Positions 42,277 to 50,884 of a DNA stretch of 64,000 nt are shown in pieces. Position 1 is the first letter of the stretch. Every line of letters starts with the position of its first letter. The stretch covers positions 91,765 through 155,764 of the forward strand of contig NZ_RQIS01000015.1 of NCBI RefSeq assembly GCF_003837865.1. The letters are read 5' to 3'. The position numbers were made by a program, and so were the translations under genes. A model generated the notes under the pieces. It was not told the DNA's origin. It worked only from the letters and a program-made list of their open reading frames with translations, and searched no databases. The DNA is from Paraburkholderia dinghuensis. GTDB taxonomy: Bacteria > Pseudomonadota > Gammaproteobacteria > Burkholderiales > Burkholderiaceae.

Positions 42277-43221
42277 TTAAACTTCGCGCGCGACGAGCGG
42301 TTGCAGCAGCTTCGACGGCAGCTTGAATTCGACTTTTTCTTCGATGCCCGTCATCGTCGACACCTCGACGGGCCCCAACGCGCGCAGCGCGTCGATCACG
42401 TTCTCGACCATCTCTTCCGGCGCCGACGCACCGGCCGTCAGGCCCACCGTCGTCGCGCCGTCGAACCACTCGGGCTTGACCTCCGAGCCGTCGGCGACAA
42501 GGTAGCTCGCCACACCCGACTCACTGCCGATCTCGCGCAGACGGTTCGAGTTCGAACTGTTCGTCGCGCCCACCACGAGCAGCACGTCCACTTGCGTGGA
42601 CAGCTCGCGCACGGCGGCCTGGCGGTTCTGCGTCGCGTAGCAGATGTCACGCGTGTCCGGGCCGACCATGTCGGTGAAGCGGGCGTGCAGCGCGTCGATG
42701 ATCCCGCGCGTGTCGTCCACCGAAAGCGTCGTTTGCGTGACGTAAGCAAGCGGCGCATCGAGCGGCAGGTCCAGCTTCGCGACTTCCTCCTCGCTCTGCA
42801 CGAGCAGCACGGTGCCCGGAATCTGGCCAATCGTGCCTTCTACTTCCGGGTGGCCCGCGTGACCGATCAGGATCAGCGTGCGGCCCTGCGCGACGTACTG
42901 ACGGCCCTGCACGTGCACTTTCGTGACGAGCGGGCAGGTGGCGTCGAGCACGTCGAGGCTGCGTTCGTCTGCGGCGCGCTCGACCGTCTTCGCAACGCCG
43001 TGCGCACTGAAAATCGCGACTGCGCCCTCGGGCACTTCGTCGAGTTCTTCCACGAAACGCGCGCCCTTGTTGCGCAGGTTTTCGACCACGTGACGGTTGT
43101 GGACGATTTCATGGCGCACGTAAACGGGGGCGCCATGCTTTTGCAGGGCGCGATCCACGATTTCGATTGCGCGGACAACCCCCGCACAAAAGCCGCGGGG
43201 TTGGGCAAGGATGACTCGCAT
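42277..43221 (-). CDS. ispH: 4-hydroxy-3-methylbut-2-enyl diphosphate reductase (IspH/LytB)
   Basis: A 314-residue iron-sulfur enzyme, the last step of the MEP pathway that yields IPP and DMAPP. The three cluster cysteines are in PRGFCAGV, LDATCPLVTK and VGATNSSNSNRL/TNSSNS with the nearby NRQAAV and CYATQNRQ; HGVAK and GHPEVEGT provide catalytic His and Glu neighbours. ATG 43221 gives the standard MRVILAQPRGFCAGV. It heads the ispH-hpnH operon. Burkholderia genomes often carry a second ispH elsewhere, so this may be the hopanoid-linked copy; the window cannot show that. Confidence 0.93.
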   Translation of the reverse strand: MRVILAQPRGFCAGVVRAIEIVDRALQKHGAPVYVRHEIVHNRHVVENLRNKGARFVEELDEVPEGAVAIFSAHGVAKTVERAADERSLDVLDATCPLVTKVHVQGRQYVAQGRTLILIGHAGHPEVEGTIGQIPGTVLLVQSEEEVAKLDLPLDAPLAYVTQTTLSVDDTRGIIDALHARFTDMVGPDTRDICYATQNRQAAVRELSTQVDVLLVVGATNSSNSNRLREIGSESGVASYLVADGSEVKPEWFDGATTVGLTAGASAPEEMVENVIDALRALGPVEVSTMTGIEEKVEFKLPSKLLQPLVAREV

Positions 43222-43570
43222 AAGGCGGTGCACTCCGGCTGGCGCGGACTCCGAGCAAGCCGGTAAAAATGACTTGATCGACGCGACCGAATTATTAATT
43301 AAATACTTGGGCCCAGCCTGTGTCGGGCCGGGCCTAAAACCAGACGCGCATTTTAACCCCATCGCCGTCCGTTTGCTGCGTGGCGCACCGCGGGATGGGG
43401 CATGCGCAACACCCGGCGCTGGCCGATGTCGTCGCCCGGGCTCTGACGCGTCGCCGGATGGCCCTTACGCGATGCCGCGCTGCAACATGGCGCCGGAACC
43501 CTTAAACTATCGGGTCCGCGGGGCCAGGCAGCCCGGCGCTCGCGGATCTGACCTCATTCTGGACGCTTTG
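43222..43570. promoter_or_regulatory. Shared divergent promoter region, ispH-hpnH / hpnC-hpnB
   Basis: An AT-rich patch around 43290-43310 (ATTATTAATTAAATA) lies in an otherwise GC-rich 349-bp gap between the two divergent hopanoid operons. It is the best promoter candidate for one or both. No operator symmetry stood out. Confidence 0.5.
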
Positions 43571-44440
43571 ATGGAAGTCGCGCACTACGAAAACTTTCCG
43601 GTCGCGAGCGTGCTGCTGCCGCGGGCGCTAAGGGCGCCAGTCGGTGTGATCTATCACGTCGCGCGCACCGCCGACGACATCGTGGATGAAGGCGACTGGA
43701 GCCCGACGGAGCGCCACGAGCGCCTCGCGGATTTTCGCGATGGTCTCGACGCGGTGGCGCATGGCCGCGAGGCACGCGTGCACCCAACGCTGTTTGCGAA
43801 GCTTGCGGACGTGGTGCGGGCGCACGGCCTGTCGATGCGGCCGTTTTACGACCTCGCGTCGGCGTTCGCTCAGGACATCGATGTGGTGCGCTACACCGAC
43901 CGCATCGATCTGCTCGACTTCTGCCGCCGGTCGGCCAATCCGGTCGGCCACCTGATGCTGCATCTGATCGGCGAGGCGACGCCGGAAAATCTTGCCGATT
44001 CCGACGCGATCTGCACGGCGCTGCAACTTGTCACGTTCCTGCAGGACGTGAGCGCGGACTACAGGCGCGGCCGCATCTACCTTCCGCAGGCCGACCGCGA
44101 GCGCTTCAACGTGACCGAGGCGCAAATCGCGGCGGGTATCGTCGACGATGGCTGGCGCGCGCTGATGCGCCACGAGGTGGGCGAGGCGCGCGCACTGATG
44201 GTGAGCGGCGCATCGCTCGCGCTGCGCCTGCCGGGCCGCTTCGGGTTCGAACTGTGCGGCGTCGTCCACGGCGCGCTGCGCCTGCTCGAGCGCATCGAGC
44301 GTGCCGACTACGACGTATTCACCGCGCGTCCCACGCTTGCCGGCTCCGACTGGGCCGTGGTGCTGTACCGGACGGCCGCGATGCGGCTGTCGCGGCGCCT
44401 GAGCGTACGCGCACCTTCAATCAAGAGCAACAACGCATGA
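43571..44440 (+). CDS. hpnC: Hydroxysqualene synthase HpnC
   Basis: A 289-residue squalene-synthase-fold protein that converts presqualene diphosphate to hydroxysqualene. Visible motifs are HYENFPVASVLLPRALR at the start, YHVARTADDIVDEGD (first Asp-rich site) and FLQDVSADYRRGRIYLP (second). ATG 43571 begins right at the family N-terminus, although the frame is open far upstream. It pairs functionally with HpnD and HpnE encoded 20 kb to the left. Its end overlaps hpnB by four bases (ATGA). Confidence 0.92.
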   Translation: MEVAHYENFPVASVLLPRALRAPVGVIYHVARTADDIVDEGDWSPTERHERLADFRDGLDAVAHGREARVHPTLFAKLADVVRAHGLSMRPFYDLASAFAQDIDVVRYTDRIDLLDFCRRSANPVGHLMLHLIGEATPENLADSDAICTALQLVTFLQDVSADYRRGRIYLPQADRERFNVTEAQIAAGIVDDGWRALMRHEVGEARALMVSGASLALRLPGRFGFELCGVVHGALRLLERIERADYDVFTARPTLAGSDWAVVLYRTAAMRLSRRLSVRAPSIKSNNA

Positions 44441-45615
44441 TGACGACGATCCTCTTTGCCCTGTCCTGTCTTTCGCTGCTGATCTGGCTCGTATTGCTGT
44501 TCGCGCGTGGCGGCTTCTGGCGCGCGCGTCCGCCGCTGCCGCTGCCGGTAGTCGAGCCGGCGTCCGGCTGGCCCGCCGTCTGCGCCGTGGTGCCAGCCCG
44601 CAACGAGGCCGACGCAATCGGCGAAGCAGTCGCCTCGCTGCTTACGCAGGACTACGCGGGCGAGTTCCACGTCATCGTGATCGACGATCACAGCACCGAC
44701 GGCACCGCCGAAGCCGCACGTGCGGCCGCGCTCGCGCTGCAGTGCCCGGAGAAACTTTCGGTCATCGCGGCGAAGCCACTGCCCGCGGGTTGGTCGGGCA
44801 AGGTGTGGGCACAGTCGCAGGGCATCGAGGCGGTGCGCACGCGCGGGCTTCCGGCCGAGTGGCTGCTGCTCACCGACGCCGACATCGGCCATCCCGCCGA
44901 CGCGATCGCTCAACTCGTCGTACGCGCGCGAGCCGAACGACGCGACCTCGTTTCGCTGATGGTGCGGCTGCGTTGCGATTCGTTCTGGGAAAAGGCGCTG
45001 ATTCCGGCGTTCGTGTTCTTCTTCGCGAAGCTGTACCCGTTCTCGTGGGTCAACAATCCGCGCAACAAGACGGCGGCGGCGGCGGGCGGATGCATGCTCG
45101 TGCGCCGCGCGGCGCTGGACGAGGCGGGCGGCATCGAGTCGATCCGCGCCGAACTCATCGACGATTGCAGTCTCGCCGCGCGCATCAAGCATCGCGGTGA
45201 TGGGCACCATCCGATCCGGCTCGATGTCGCAGACAAGAGCGTCTCGCTGCGCCCATACGATTCCTGGAAGGACATCTGGAACATGATCGCGCGCACGGCG
45301 TTCACGCAACTGCACTACTCAGCCTGGCAGCTCGCGGGGACGATAGTCGGGATGACGGTCATCTATCTCGCGCCGCCCGTGGTGGCGCTCGTGCTCGGCG
45401 CGGCGGGGTGGCCCGCCTGGGTCGCGTGGGCGCTCATGTGCTGCGCCTACGCGCCGATGCTCGCGTACTATCGCCGCTCGCCGCTGTGGGCGCCGTTCCT
45501 GCCGCTCGTCGCGCTGTTCTATGTGGGCGCGACGTTTGCCTCGGCGTGGCGCTTCTGGCGCGGCAAGGGTGGGCAGTGGAAGGCGCGTGTGCAGGCGCCG
45601 GCGCAGGAGCGCTGA
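44437..45615 (+). CDS. hpnB: HpnB-type glycosyltransferase family 2 protein
   Basis: A 392-residue membrane glycosyltransferase: an N-terminal TM helix (MMTTILFALSCLSLLIWLVL), a GT-A fold with VPARNEADAIGEAVASLL, VIDDHSTDGTA and LLTDADIGH (DxD-like), and two or three C-terminal TM helices (about 300-375). It belongs to the HpnB group regularly found in hopanoid clusters; the acceptor has not been settled. It is translationally coupled to hpnC. A hairpin terminator follows at 45670. Confidence 0.88.
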   Translation: MMTTILFALSCLSLLIWLVLLFARGGFWRARPPLPLPVVEPASGWPAVCAVVPARNEADAIGEAVASLLTQDYAGEFHVIVIDDHSTDGTAEAARAAALALQCPEKLSVIAAKPLPAGWSGKVWAQSQGIEAVRTRGLPAEWLLLTDADIGHPADAIAQLVVRARAERRDLVSLMVRLRCDSFWEKALIPAFVFFFAKLYPFSWVNNPRNKTAAAAGGCMLVRRAALDEAGGIESIRAELIDDCSLAARIKHRGDGHHPIRLDVADKSVSLRPYDSWKDIWNMIARTAFTQLHYSAWQLAGTIVGMTVIYLAPPVVALVLGAAGWPAWVAWALMCCAYAPMLAYYRRSPLWAPFLPLVALFYVGATFASAWRFWRGKGGQWKARVQAPAQER

Positions 45616-45664
45616 GCGCGTTTCTACGGGGACGCTCGCCGGATTGCTCGCGTTTCCGGGTACG

Positions 45665-45694
45665 AAAAAAAAGCCGTCGCATGCGACGGCTTTC
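45665..45694. terminator. Bidirectional terminator between hpnB and a convergent gene
   Basis: AAAGCCGTCGC (45670-45680) pairs with GCGACGGCTTT (45683-45693); A-rich sequence lies before and T-rich after, so it can terminate both strands. Confidence 0.85.
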
Positions 45695-45720
45695 TTACTG
45701 GTGCGTGCGGCTGACGCGCT

Positions 45721-46413
45721 TCAGCGCTGCGTCAGCATCATGTACATCTGGACGACCATGTCCGGCGAGAACGTGAACGGCACCCAGCCGTGACCCGTAT
45801 GCCGCAGCACTAGCAGACGGTCGCCGTTCGACTGCTTCTGCACCGCCATCGCGGGATTTTTCGTCGACGCGAATCGCCAGCCGGGCGGAATGCCGGGCGG
45901 CGGCTCAGGCTGCATCGAAGCGCGCGCGTTCGCCAGTTCCTCGATCAGTTGTCCGACCTGCAACGGATGCAGCGACACCGTCTGGTCGCCGATCGTCATC
46001 GTGATCACGTTCTGGGACGGACGGTTGATCTCGAGTGTCGGTCCAGTCCCGGCGGATTCGTCGGGCTGCGTTGCGCTCGCCTGTGCGGGCGTGGCAGCTT
46101 CGGGAGTGCTCTCGACAGCGGTTTCGGTTGCGAACACCGTTTCTGCCGTATCGGTTGATTCAGCCGCGTCAACGCCAGCGTTGGCGTTGACGGCAGGCTG
46201 CGCGTGGCCAACGTCTGCGCGGACCTCGGCTTGCGCTTGCGGCTGCCCGGCATGCGCGAGCGTGACGCCGGTGGTGTCGGTGGTATCCGCGTGTGCGGTG
46301 GCGGGCTGGTCCGCACACGCCGCCTCTGCTGCGCGCGACGTGCTGGCGGTGGCGGCAACGAGGAGCTGGTCGACGCCAGCCTCGAGCGCGCCAATCTGAT
46401 CGTGTAGATTCAT
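45721..46413 (-). CDS. Hypothetical protein with long low-complexity linker
   Basis: The 230-residue protein starts at ATG 46413, after GAGAAG. Residues 1-25 form a helix (MNLHDQIGALEAGVDQLLVA), residues about 25-125 are Ala/Thr/Glu-rich and probably disordered, and the C-terminal ~100 residues (ITMTIGDQTVSLHPLQVGQLIEELANARASM and PPGWRFAST...) look like a compact domain with a conserved feel. It has no signal peptide. I do not recognise the family. It lies between hpnB and hpnA, so a hopanoid link is possible but unsupported. Confidence 0.7.
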   Translation of the reverse strand: MNLHDQIGALEAGVDQLLVAATASTSRAAEAACADQPATAHADTTDTTGVTLAHAGQPQAQAEVRADVGHAQPAVNANAGVDAAESTDTAETVFATETAVESTPEAATPAQASATQPDESAGTGPTLEINRPSQNVITMTIGDQTVSLHPLQVGQLIEELANARASMQPEPPPGIPPGWRFASTKNPAMAVQKQSNGDRLLVLRHTGHGWVPFTFSPDMVVQMYMMLTQR

Positions 46414-46603
46414 GCGAGGCTTCTCAGGTAAGACCGGCGATTTTACCCACAGCACGTCGCGATTGCCCTTATGGCGTGGCACGCAGGTCGCAAGAAAAGT
46501 TGTAACAAAATGCGAACCGATCACGCCAATCCGCACGAGAAAAAAGGTGTCGGATAGCGGCGTTGGCGCGTGACATGTGCACCATGCGCGCGCCGTTGCG
46601 TTT

Positions 46604-47617
46604 TCACTTCGCGTTCAGATAACCGGCTTCCCTGAACCAGGCCAGCGCGTCCTTCAGCCCCTCGCGATATGGCCGCGCGCGATAGCCGAGTTCGCGCTCC
46701 GCCTTCGCCGACGTGAAGTACATCTTGTTCTTCGACATCCTGAGCGCGTCGACGGTGACGAACGGTTCGCGCTTCGTAAATTGCGCGACCGCTTCCGCAC
46801 CGAGCGCGATCGGATAAAGCGGCCAGCGCGGGAGCGCGACAGTCGGCGGCTTGCGGCCGACCATGCCGGCGATGTCGGCGAGCATCTGCTGCAGCGGCAG
46901 ATTCTCGCCGCCGAGGATATAACGCTCGCCGATGCGCCCACGCTCCAGCGCCAGAAAGTGGCCGTGCGCGACATCGTCGACGTGCACGAGATTCAGGCCC
47001 GTATCGACGAATGCGGGGATTTTGCCCGTCGCCGCCTCGACGATGATGCGACCCGTCGGCGTCGGCTTCACGTCGCGCGGACCGATCGGCGTCGACGGAT
47101 TGACGATCACGGCGGGCAGGCCGTCGCGTTCGATCATGCGCTCGACCGCGCGCTCGGACAGCACCTTGCTGCGCTTGTACACGCCAATGGCCTGATCCGC
47201 CGTGAGCGGCGAGGTTTCGTCGGCGGAGGCGCCCGAACTCGTCACCTTGAGCGTCGCGACGCTGCTCGTGTAGACGATGCGCTCGACGCCCGCGTCGAGT
47301 GCCGCGCGCATCGTCGCCTCGGCGCCTTCGAGGTTCGCGCGCTCGATTTCGTGCGGGTCGGGTGCCCAGAGGCGATAGTCGGCGGCGACATGGAACAGGT
47401 AGCGCACGCCCGCGAGCGCCGCGCGCATCGACGCGACGTCGCGCATGTCGCCGGTGACGACTTCGGCGTCGAGCGCGGCGAGGTTGGTGCGCGGGCTCGT
47501 CGGGCGCACCAGCACGCGCACGGCGTAGCCTTTTTCCTGTGCGATGCGGGCGACGGCCGAGCCGACGAAGCCGGACGCGCCGGTGATCAGCACGAGATCG
47601 CGGTGGTTGGCGGTCAT
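46604..47617 (-). CDS. hpnA: HpnA, hopanoid-associated NAD-dependent sugar epimerase/dehydratase
   Basis: The 337-residue extended short-chain dehydrogenase shows the NAD site LITGASGFVGSAVARI and the catalytic YKRSKVLSERAV (YxxxK) at about residue 145, with Ser/Thr at YTSSVATLK. The ending AYRARPYREGLKDALAWFREAGYL matches HpnA. HpnA is usual in hopanoid gene clusters; it may modify the sugar or side chain. No RBS is obvious; ATG 47617 gives the family N-terminus. Confidence 0.88.
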   Translation of the reverse strand: MTANHRDLVLITGASGFVGSAVARIAQEKGYAVRVLVRPTSPRTNLAALDAEVVTGDMRDVASMRAALAGVRYLFHVAADYRLWAPDPHEIERANLEGAEATMRAALDAGVERIVYTSSVATLKVTSSGASADETSPLTADQAIGVYKRSKVLSERAVERMIERDGLPAVIVNPSTPIGPRDVKPTPTGRIIVEAATGKIPAFVDTGLNLVHVDDVAHGHFLALERGRIGERYILGGENLPLQQMLADIAGMVGRKPPTVALPRWPLYPIALGAEAVAQFTKREPFVTVDALRMSKNKMYFTSAKAERELGYRARPYREGLKDALAWFREAGYLNAK

Positions 47618-47815
47618 GGGGGTTTCGCTTCCTCGTCGGTTGATTCAGTTGCTTTGGCTGCAAAAAAGAGGGCGGTAGTGCAGCCGGTGTGGCACGGATT
47701 GTACGTGGCGCGCGGGTTCTCTGGCGCCGCCGTCCGCGCGAAACGCACGGCGCGTGTCAACGATGCGCTACGCGAGCGCGCGATGGCGTCTACAATCCCG
47801 CGCAGATGGAAGGGC

Positions 47816-47965
47816 AGCTTTGCATGGGGCCGGTGTAAGTGCTGAAGCACTAACTCCGGCCGACAGCTTTGCATGGGACCAGAGTAAGTGCGCTGCATGG
47901 GGCCGGAGTAAGCGCTGAAGCGCTAACTCCGGCCGACAGCTAAAGCGCCAACTCTGGTCGACAAG
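47816..47965. repeat. Palindromic repeat element, three copies with one nested in another
   Basis: A hairpin-forming unit close to GCATGGGGCCGGAGTAAG-CGCTGAAGCG-CTAACTCCGGCCGACAGC occurs at 47816-47869 and again at 47892-47940. A third, diverged unit is split: its left half (GCATGGGACCAGAGTAAGTGC, 47871-47891) and right half (AGCGCCAACTCTGGTCGACA, from 47944) flank the second copy, and ACCAGAGT pairs with ACTCTGGT across it. This looks like insertion of one element into another. Similar GC-rich repeats occur between genes in Burkholderiaceae. Confidence 0.8.
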
Positions 47966-47986
47966 ACAGACGAAGGAGATTGAACG

Positions 47987-48283
47987 ATGACCGGACCGGA
48001 TCTGGATTCGCGCGTCGAAACGTACTACGTGCGCGTGCGCGGAACGGTGCAGGGTGTGGGCTTCAGGCACGCAACCGTGCGCCAGGCGCACGCGCTGCGC
48101 ATTCGCGGCTACGTTGCCAACATGGAGGACGGATCCGTCGAGGCCGTGATCCAGGGCGCGGCCAATCAGGTCGACCGCATGCTCTCGTGGCTGCGTCACG
48201 GACCGCCGTCGGCGCGCGTGATGGAAGTGATTAGCGAAGAGCAATTCACCGACAAGCGCTACGAACGCTTCGAGCAGCACTGA
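47987..48283 (+). CDS. acyP: Acylphosphatase
   Basis: A 98-residue ferredoxin-like enzyme that hydrolyses acyl phosphates. The phosphate loop with catalytic Arg is VRGTVQGVGFRHAT and the catalytic Asn is in GYVANMEDGSVEAVIQG. The length and order are exactly those of the family. GAAGGAGATTGAACG gives a strong RBS. The gene sits immediately downstream of the nested palindromic repeats. Confidence 0.93.
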   Translation: MTGPDLDSRVETYYVRVRGTVQGVGFRHATVRQAHALRIRGYVANMEDGSVEAVIQGAANQVDRMLSWLRHGPPSARVMEVISEEQFTDKRYERFEQH

Positions 48284-48301
48284 GCATCGCGTCAGGAAAC
48301 G

Positions 48302-49288
48302 TCATGTCGCGGTCAGCAGGCTCTCCGCGAATCCCCACTCCTTCTCGACCCATTGCTGCGCGCAGGTGAAGCCCGCGTCGGCGGCGATCGCGGGGATCTC
48401 GTCGGCGTGGTACTTGTGGCTGCTTTCGGTCCAGATCGTCTCACCCGCTTCGAGCGTGACGGCTAGTCCGGCCAGGCCCACGCGCGCCTCGACGTGCGTT
48501 TTTGCGCGCAGGTGCATCTCGATGCTACGGGCGTCGGGGTTGAAGCGCGCGACGTGCTCGAAGGCGGCGAGTTCGAAGTTGCCGTCGAGTTCACGGTTCA
48601 CGCGCGCGAGCAGGTTCAGGTTGAATGCAGCGGTCGCGCCGATCGAGTCGTCGTAGGCTGCTAGCAGCGTTTTCACGGGCTTCACGAGGTCGGTGCCGAG
48701 CAGCAGCGTGTCGCCGGGCTGAAGCATCGCGCGGATGTCGCGCAAAAAACGCGTGGCGGCGAGCCGCGCGAAATTGCCGATCGTGCTGCCGAGAAAGAGC
48801 ACGAGCAGTTGCTCGCCGCTCGCCCGGTTGCGGCTCACTTCGGCGAGACCCGCGAGGTAGTCGCGCTCGTAGCCGACGATCGAGATGCGTTCGATATCGG
48901 CGAGTTCGCGGCGACACAATTGCAGCGCGGTGCGCGAAATTTCAATCGGACTATACGAAATGGGGCGCTTGCGGCACAGCGCTTCGAGGATGCGCCGCGT
49001 CTTGCGGCCGCTGCCGCTGCCGAGTTCGGCGACGCTGACATCGGCGGGCAGTGCATCGACGATTTCGGTGGCGTAGCGCGTGAGCAGGCGCTCTTCGGAG
49101 CGCGTCACGCCGTACTCGGGCAGCACGGTGATCACTTCGAACAGCGCCGAACCGACTTCGTCATACAAATACTTCGAAGGCAGTTCTTTCTGCGGCGCAT
49201 GCGTGAGGCCGTCGCGGACTTCGGCGGCGAAAGTGACGAGGGCGGGAGACGGGCGGGCGGAAGCAGGGCGGGGCGCGGGACGGCTCAT
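48302..49288 (-). CDS. egtD: L-histidine N-alpha-methyltransferase EgtD
   Basis: A 328-residue SAM-dependent enzyme of the EgtD family, which trimethylates histidine to hercynine, the first step of ergothioneine synthesis. Visible elements are LPSKYLYDEVGSALFEVITVLPEYGVTRSE, AELGSGSGRKTRRIL (SAM site), FLGSTIGNF and the C-terminal ESSHKYHADEIPAIAADAGF. GGAG precedes the ATG. The partner EgtB sulfoxide synthase is not next to it, unlike in many genomes, so either it is elsewhere or this enzyme has another role. Confidence 0.9.
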   Translation of the reverse strand: MSRPAPRPASARPSPALVTFAAEVRDGLTHAPQKELPSKYLYDEVGSALFEVITVLPEYGVTRSEERLLTRYATEIVDALPADVSVAELGSGSGRKTRRILEALCRKRPISYSPIEISRTALQLCRRELADIERISIVGYERDYLAGLAEVSRNRASGEQLLVLFLGSTIGNFARLAATRFLRDIRAMLQPGDTLLLGTDLVKPVKTLLAAYDDSIGATAAFNLNLLARVNRELDGNFELAAFEHVARFNPDARSIEMHLRAKTHVEARVGLAGLAVTLEAGETIWTESSHKYHADEIPAIAADAGFTCAQQWVEKEWGFAESLLTAT

Positions 49289-49626
49289 GCGGGCTCCAGT
49301 TGCGTAGGACGGCTGGCAGTTCCGTTGCGAGACTTACGTTCTAGTCCATTGTGGCGCGATCTGCACGGACTAAATTGCCGGATGCTTCCGGACTCGCAGC
49401 GATCATGGACGACAGCACCGCGCGTGCCTGCCACGTCCGGCACGTGCTAACCAGTGCTAACCAGTCTAGAATGCGCGCTGGCGGCCGGGCGCACCGGCCG
49501 CAGCCTTTTCCCCCGACCGATACCAATGACAACGCCTTCACACGCGTCCTGCGCGCCTGCGCCCAAGGGACGACGCGCCGCTCGCCTTTCCCGAAACGCT
49601 CGCAACTTCCCGACGGCAGCACGCCG
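49289..49626. other. Divergent promoter region of egtD and rarD
   Basis: These 338 bases contain a short direct repeat GTGCTAACCA-GTGCTAACCA at about 49442-49461 and no supported gene. An open frame running through it in front of rarD lacks a ribosome site and codes for an Arg/Pro-rich sequence that looks like noise. Confidence 0.45.
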
Positions 49627-50520
49627 ATGAACCAGTACGAACCTGGACGTGGCATTGCGCTTTCGACTGGCGCATCGGCGCTGTTCGCGCTGCTGTCGGC
49701 TTACGCGCTGCTGCTCAAGCCGCTCGATGGCCTCGACATCTTTGCCTGGCGCGTGATCTGGACCGTGCCGGGCGCGCTCGCGCTCATATTCATGCGCGGG
49801 CGCGGCGCGCAACTGCGCGAGCTCGCCGCGCGCATGGTGACTCAGCGGTACACGGCGCTCGCGCTCGCGGTGAGCGCGGCGCTGCTCGGCTCGCAACTCT
49901 GGGTATTTCTCTGGGCGCCGCTGCACGGGCGCTTGCTGGAAGTGTCGCTCGGGTATTTCCTGTTGCCGCTCATCATGGTGCTCGTCGGGCGCTTCTACTA
50001 CCACGAGCGGCTCGACGCGCTCCAGTGGCTCGCCGTGATGTGCGCGGCGGTCGGCGTTGCACACGAGCTTTGGGCCACGCATGCGTTTTCGTGGCCGACG
50101 CTCCTCGTTTGCCTCGGCTATCCGCCGTATTTTGTGTTGCGCCGCAAGATCCACGCGGACTCGGTCACGATCTTTGCCATCGAAATGGTGCTGCTGCTGC
50201 CGGTCGCGATCTTCTATGTGTGGGCGCGCGGTTCGCTCGCACTACTCGACGCGCGACCGGTTCTGGCGTTCGCGCTGCTGCCGGGGTTGGGCGCGATCAG
50301 CACGGTCGCGCTCGCTTCGTACCTCAAGGCGAGCCGTCTGCTGCCGATGGCGCTGTTCGGCATCCTTGGCTACGTCGAGCCGGTGCTGCTTGTGATCGTT
50401 TCGGTGACGTTGCTCGGCGAACATCTCGGCGCGCGCCAGCTCGCGACTTATGTGCCGATCTGGATGGCCGTCGCGTTGACGGCGCTGCATAGCGCGCGGC
50501 TCGTGCGGTTGTCGCGCTAG
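49627..50520 (+). CDS. rarD: EamA family transporter RarD
   Basis: The 297-residue inner-membrane protein has ten predicted helices in two EamA halves. It starts with GIALSTGASALFALLSAYALLLKPLDGLDIFAWRVIW, and carries SQLWVFLWAPLHGRLLEVSLGYFLLPLIMVLVGR in the first half and LPGLGAISTVALASYLKASRLLPMALFGILGYVEPVLL in the second, which match RarD. The substrate is not established. ATG 49627 begins at the family N-terminus; the upstream frame is discarded. Confidence 0.88.
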   Translation: MNQYEPGRGIALSTGASALFALLSAYALLLKPLDGLDIFAWRVIWTVPGALALIFMRGRGAQLRELAARMVTQRYTALALAVSAALLGSQLWVFLWAPLHGRLLEVSLGYFLLPLIMVLVGRFYYHERLDALQWLAVMCAAVGVAHELWATHAFSWPTLLVCLGYPPYFVLRRKIHADSVTIFAIEMVLLLPVAIFYVWARGSLALLDARPVLAFALLPGLGAISTVALASYLKASRLLPMALFGILGYVEPVLLVIVSVTLLGEHLGARQLATYVPIWMAVALTALHSARLVRLSR

Positions 50521-50884
50521 GGCGCGTCGCGAGTCGAGGTGCTTTGCCCGCCAGCGCGCGGCGCGGCGGCGTTGGCGGCCTGCGAGCGCCCGCCGGCCGC
50601 TTCGCGCGCCGGATTGTCCAATCCCCGCGCTGCCCGCCCTCGACACATTGTCCGAACGCGGTGGGCTCGCACGCAATGCGCACGCTTCGCCTGGCGCTAA
50701 TGGAACGATATTGATCGATGTGAATCGATGTTGATCGAAATAATCAACGTATCCGGCGCACGCTGAACGACGGCTCATCCGGGCATTGCACCCATTTCCG
50801 GTTTACATCGACAATGACGCCGGTTTTGCTGCCCACCGCGGCATCGCTCCCCCTTCACTCTTTCCACCGTCCGGCTCCTGAAAC
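50521..50884. other. Intergenic region between rarD and the HAD phosphatase
   Basis: At 50707-50755 overlapping TGATCGA/GAATCGATG/TTGATCGA words form an AT-rich repeated stretch that could bind a regulator. No gene is supported. Confidence 0.4.

Noticed and set aside
49351..49626. Longer N-terminus for RarD
   Set aside because: The added residues are Arg/Pro-rich and not part of the family; ATG 49627 gives the normal start.
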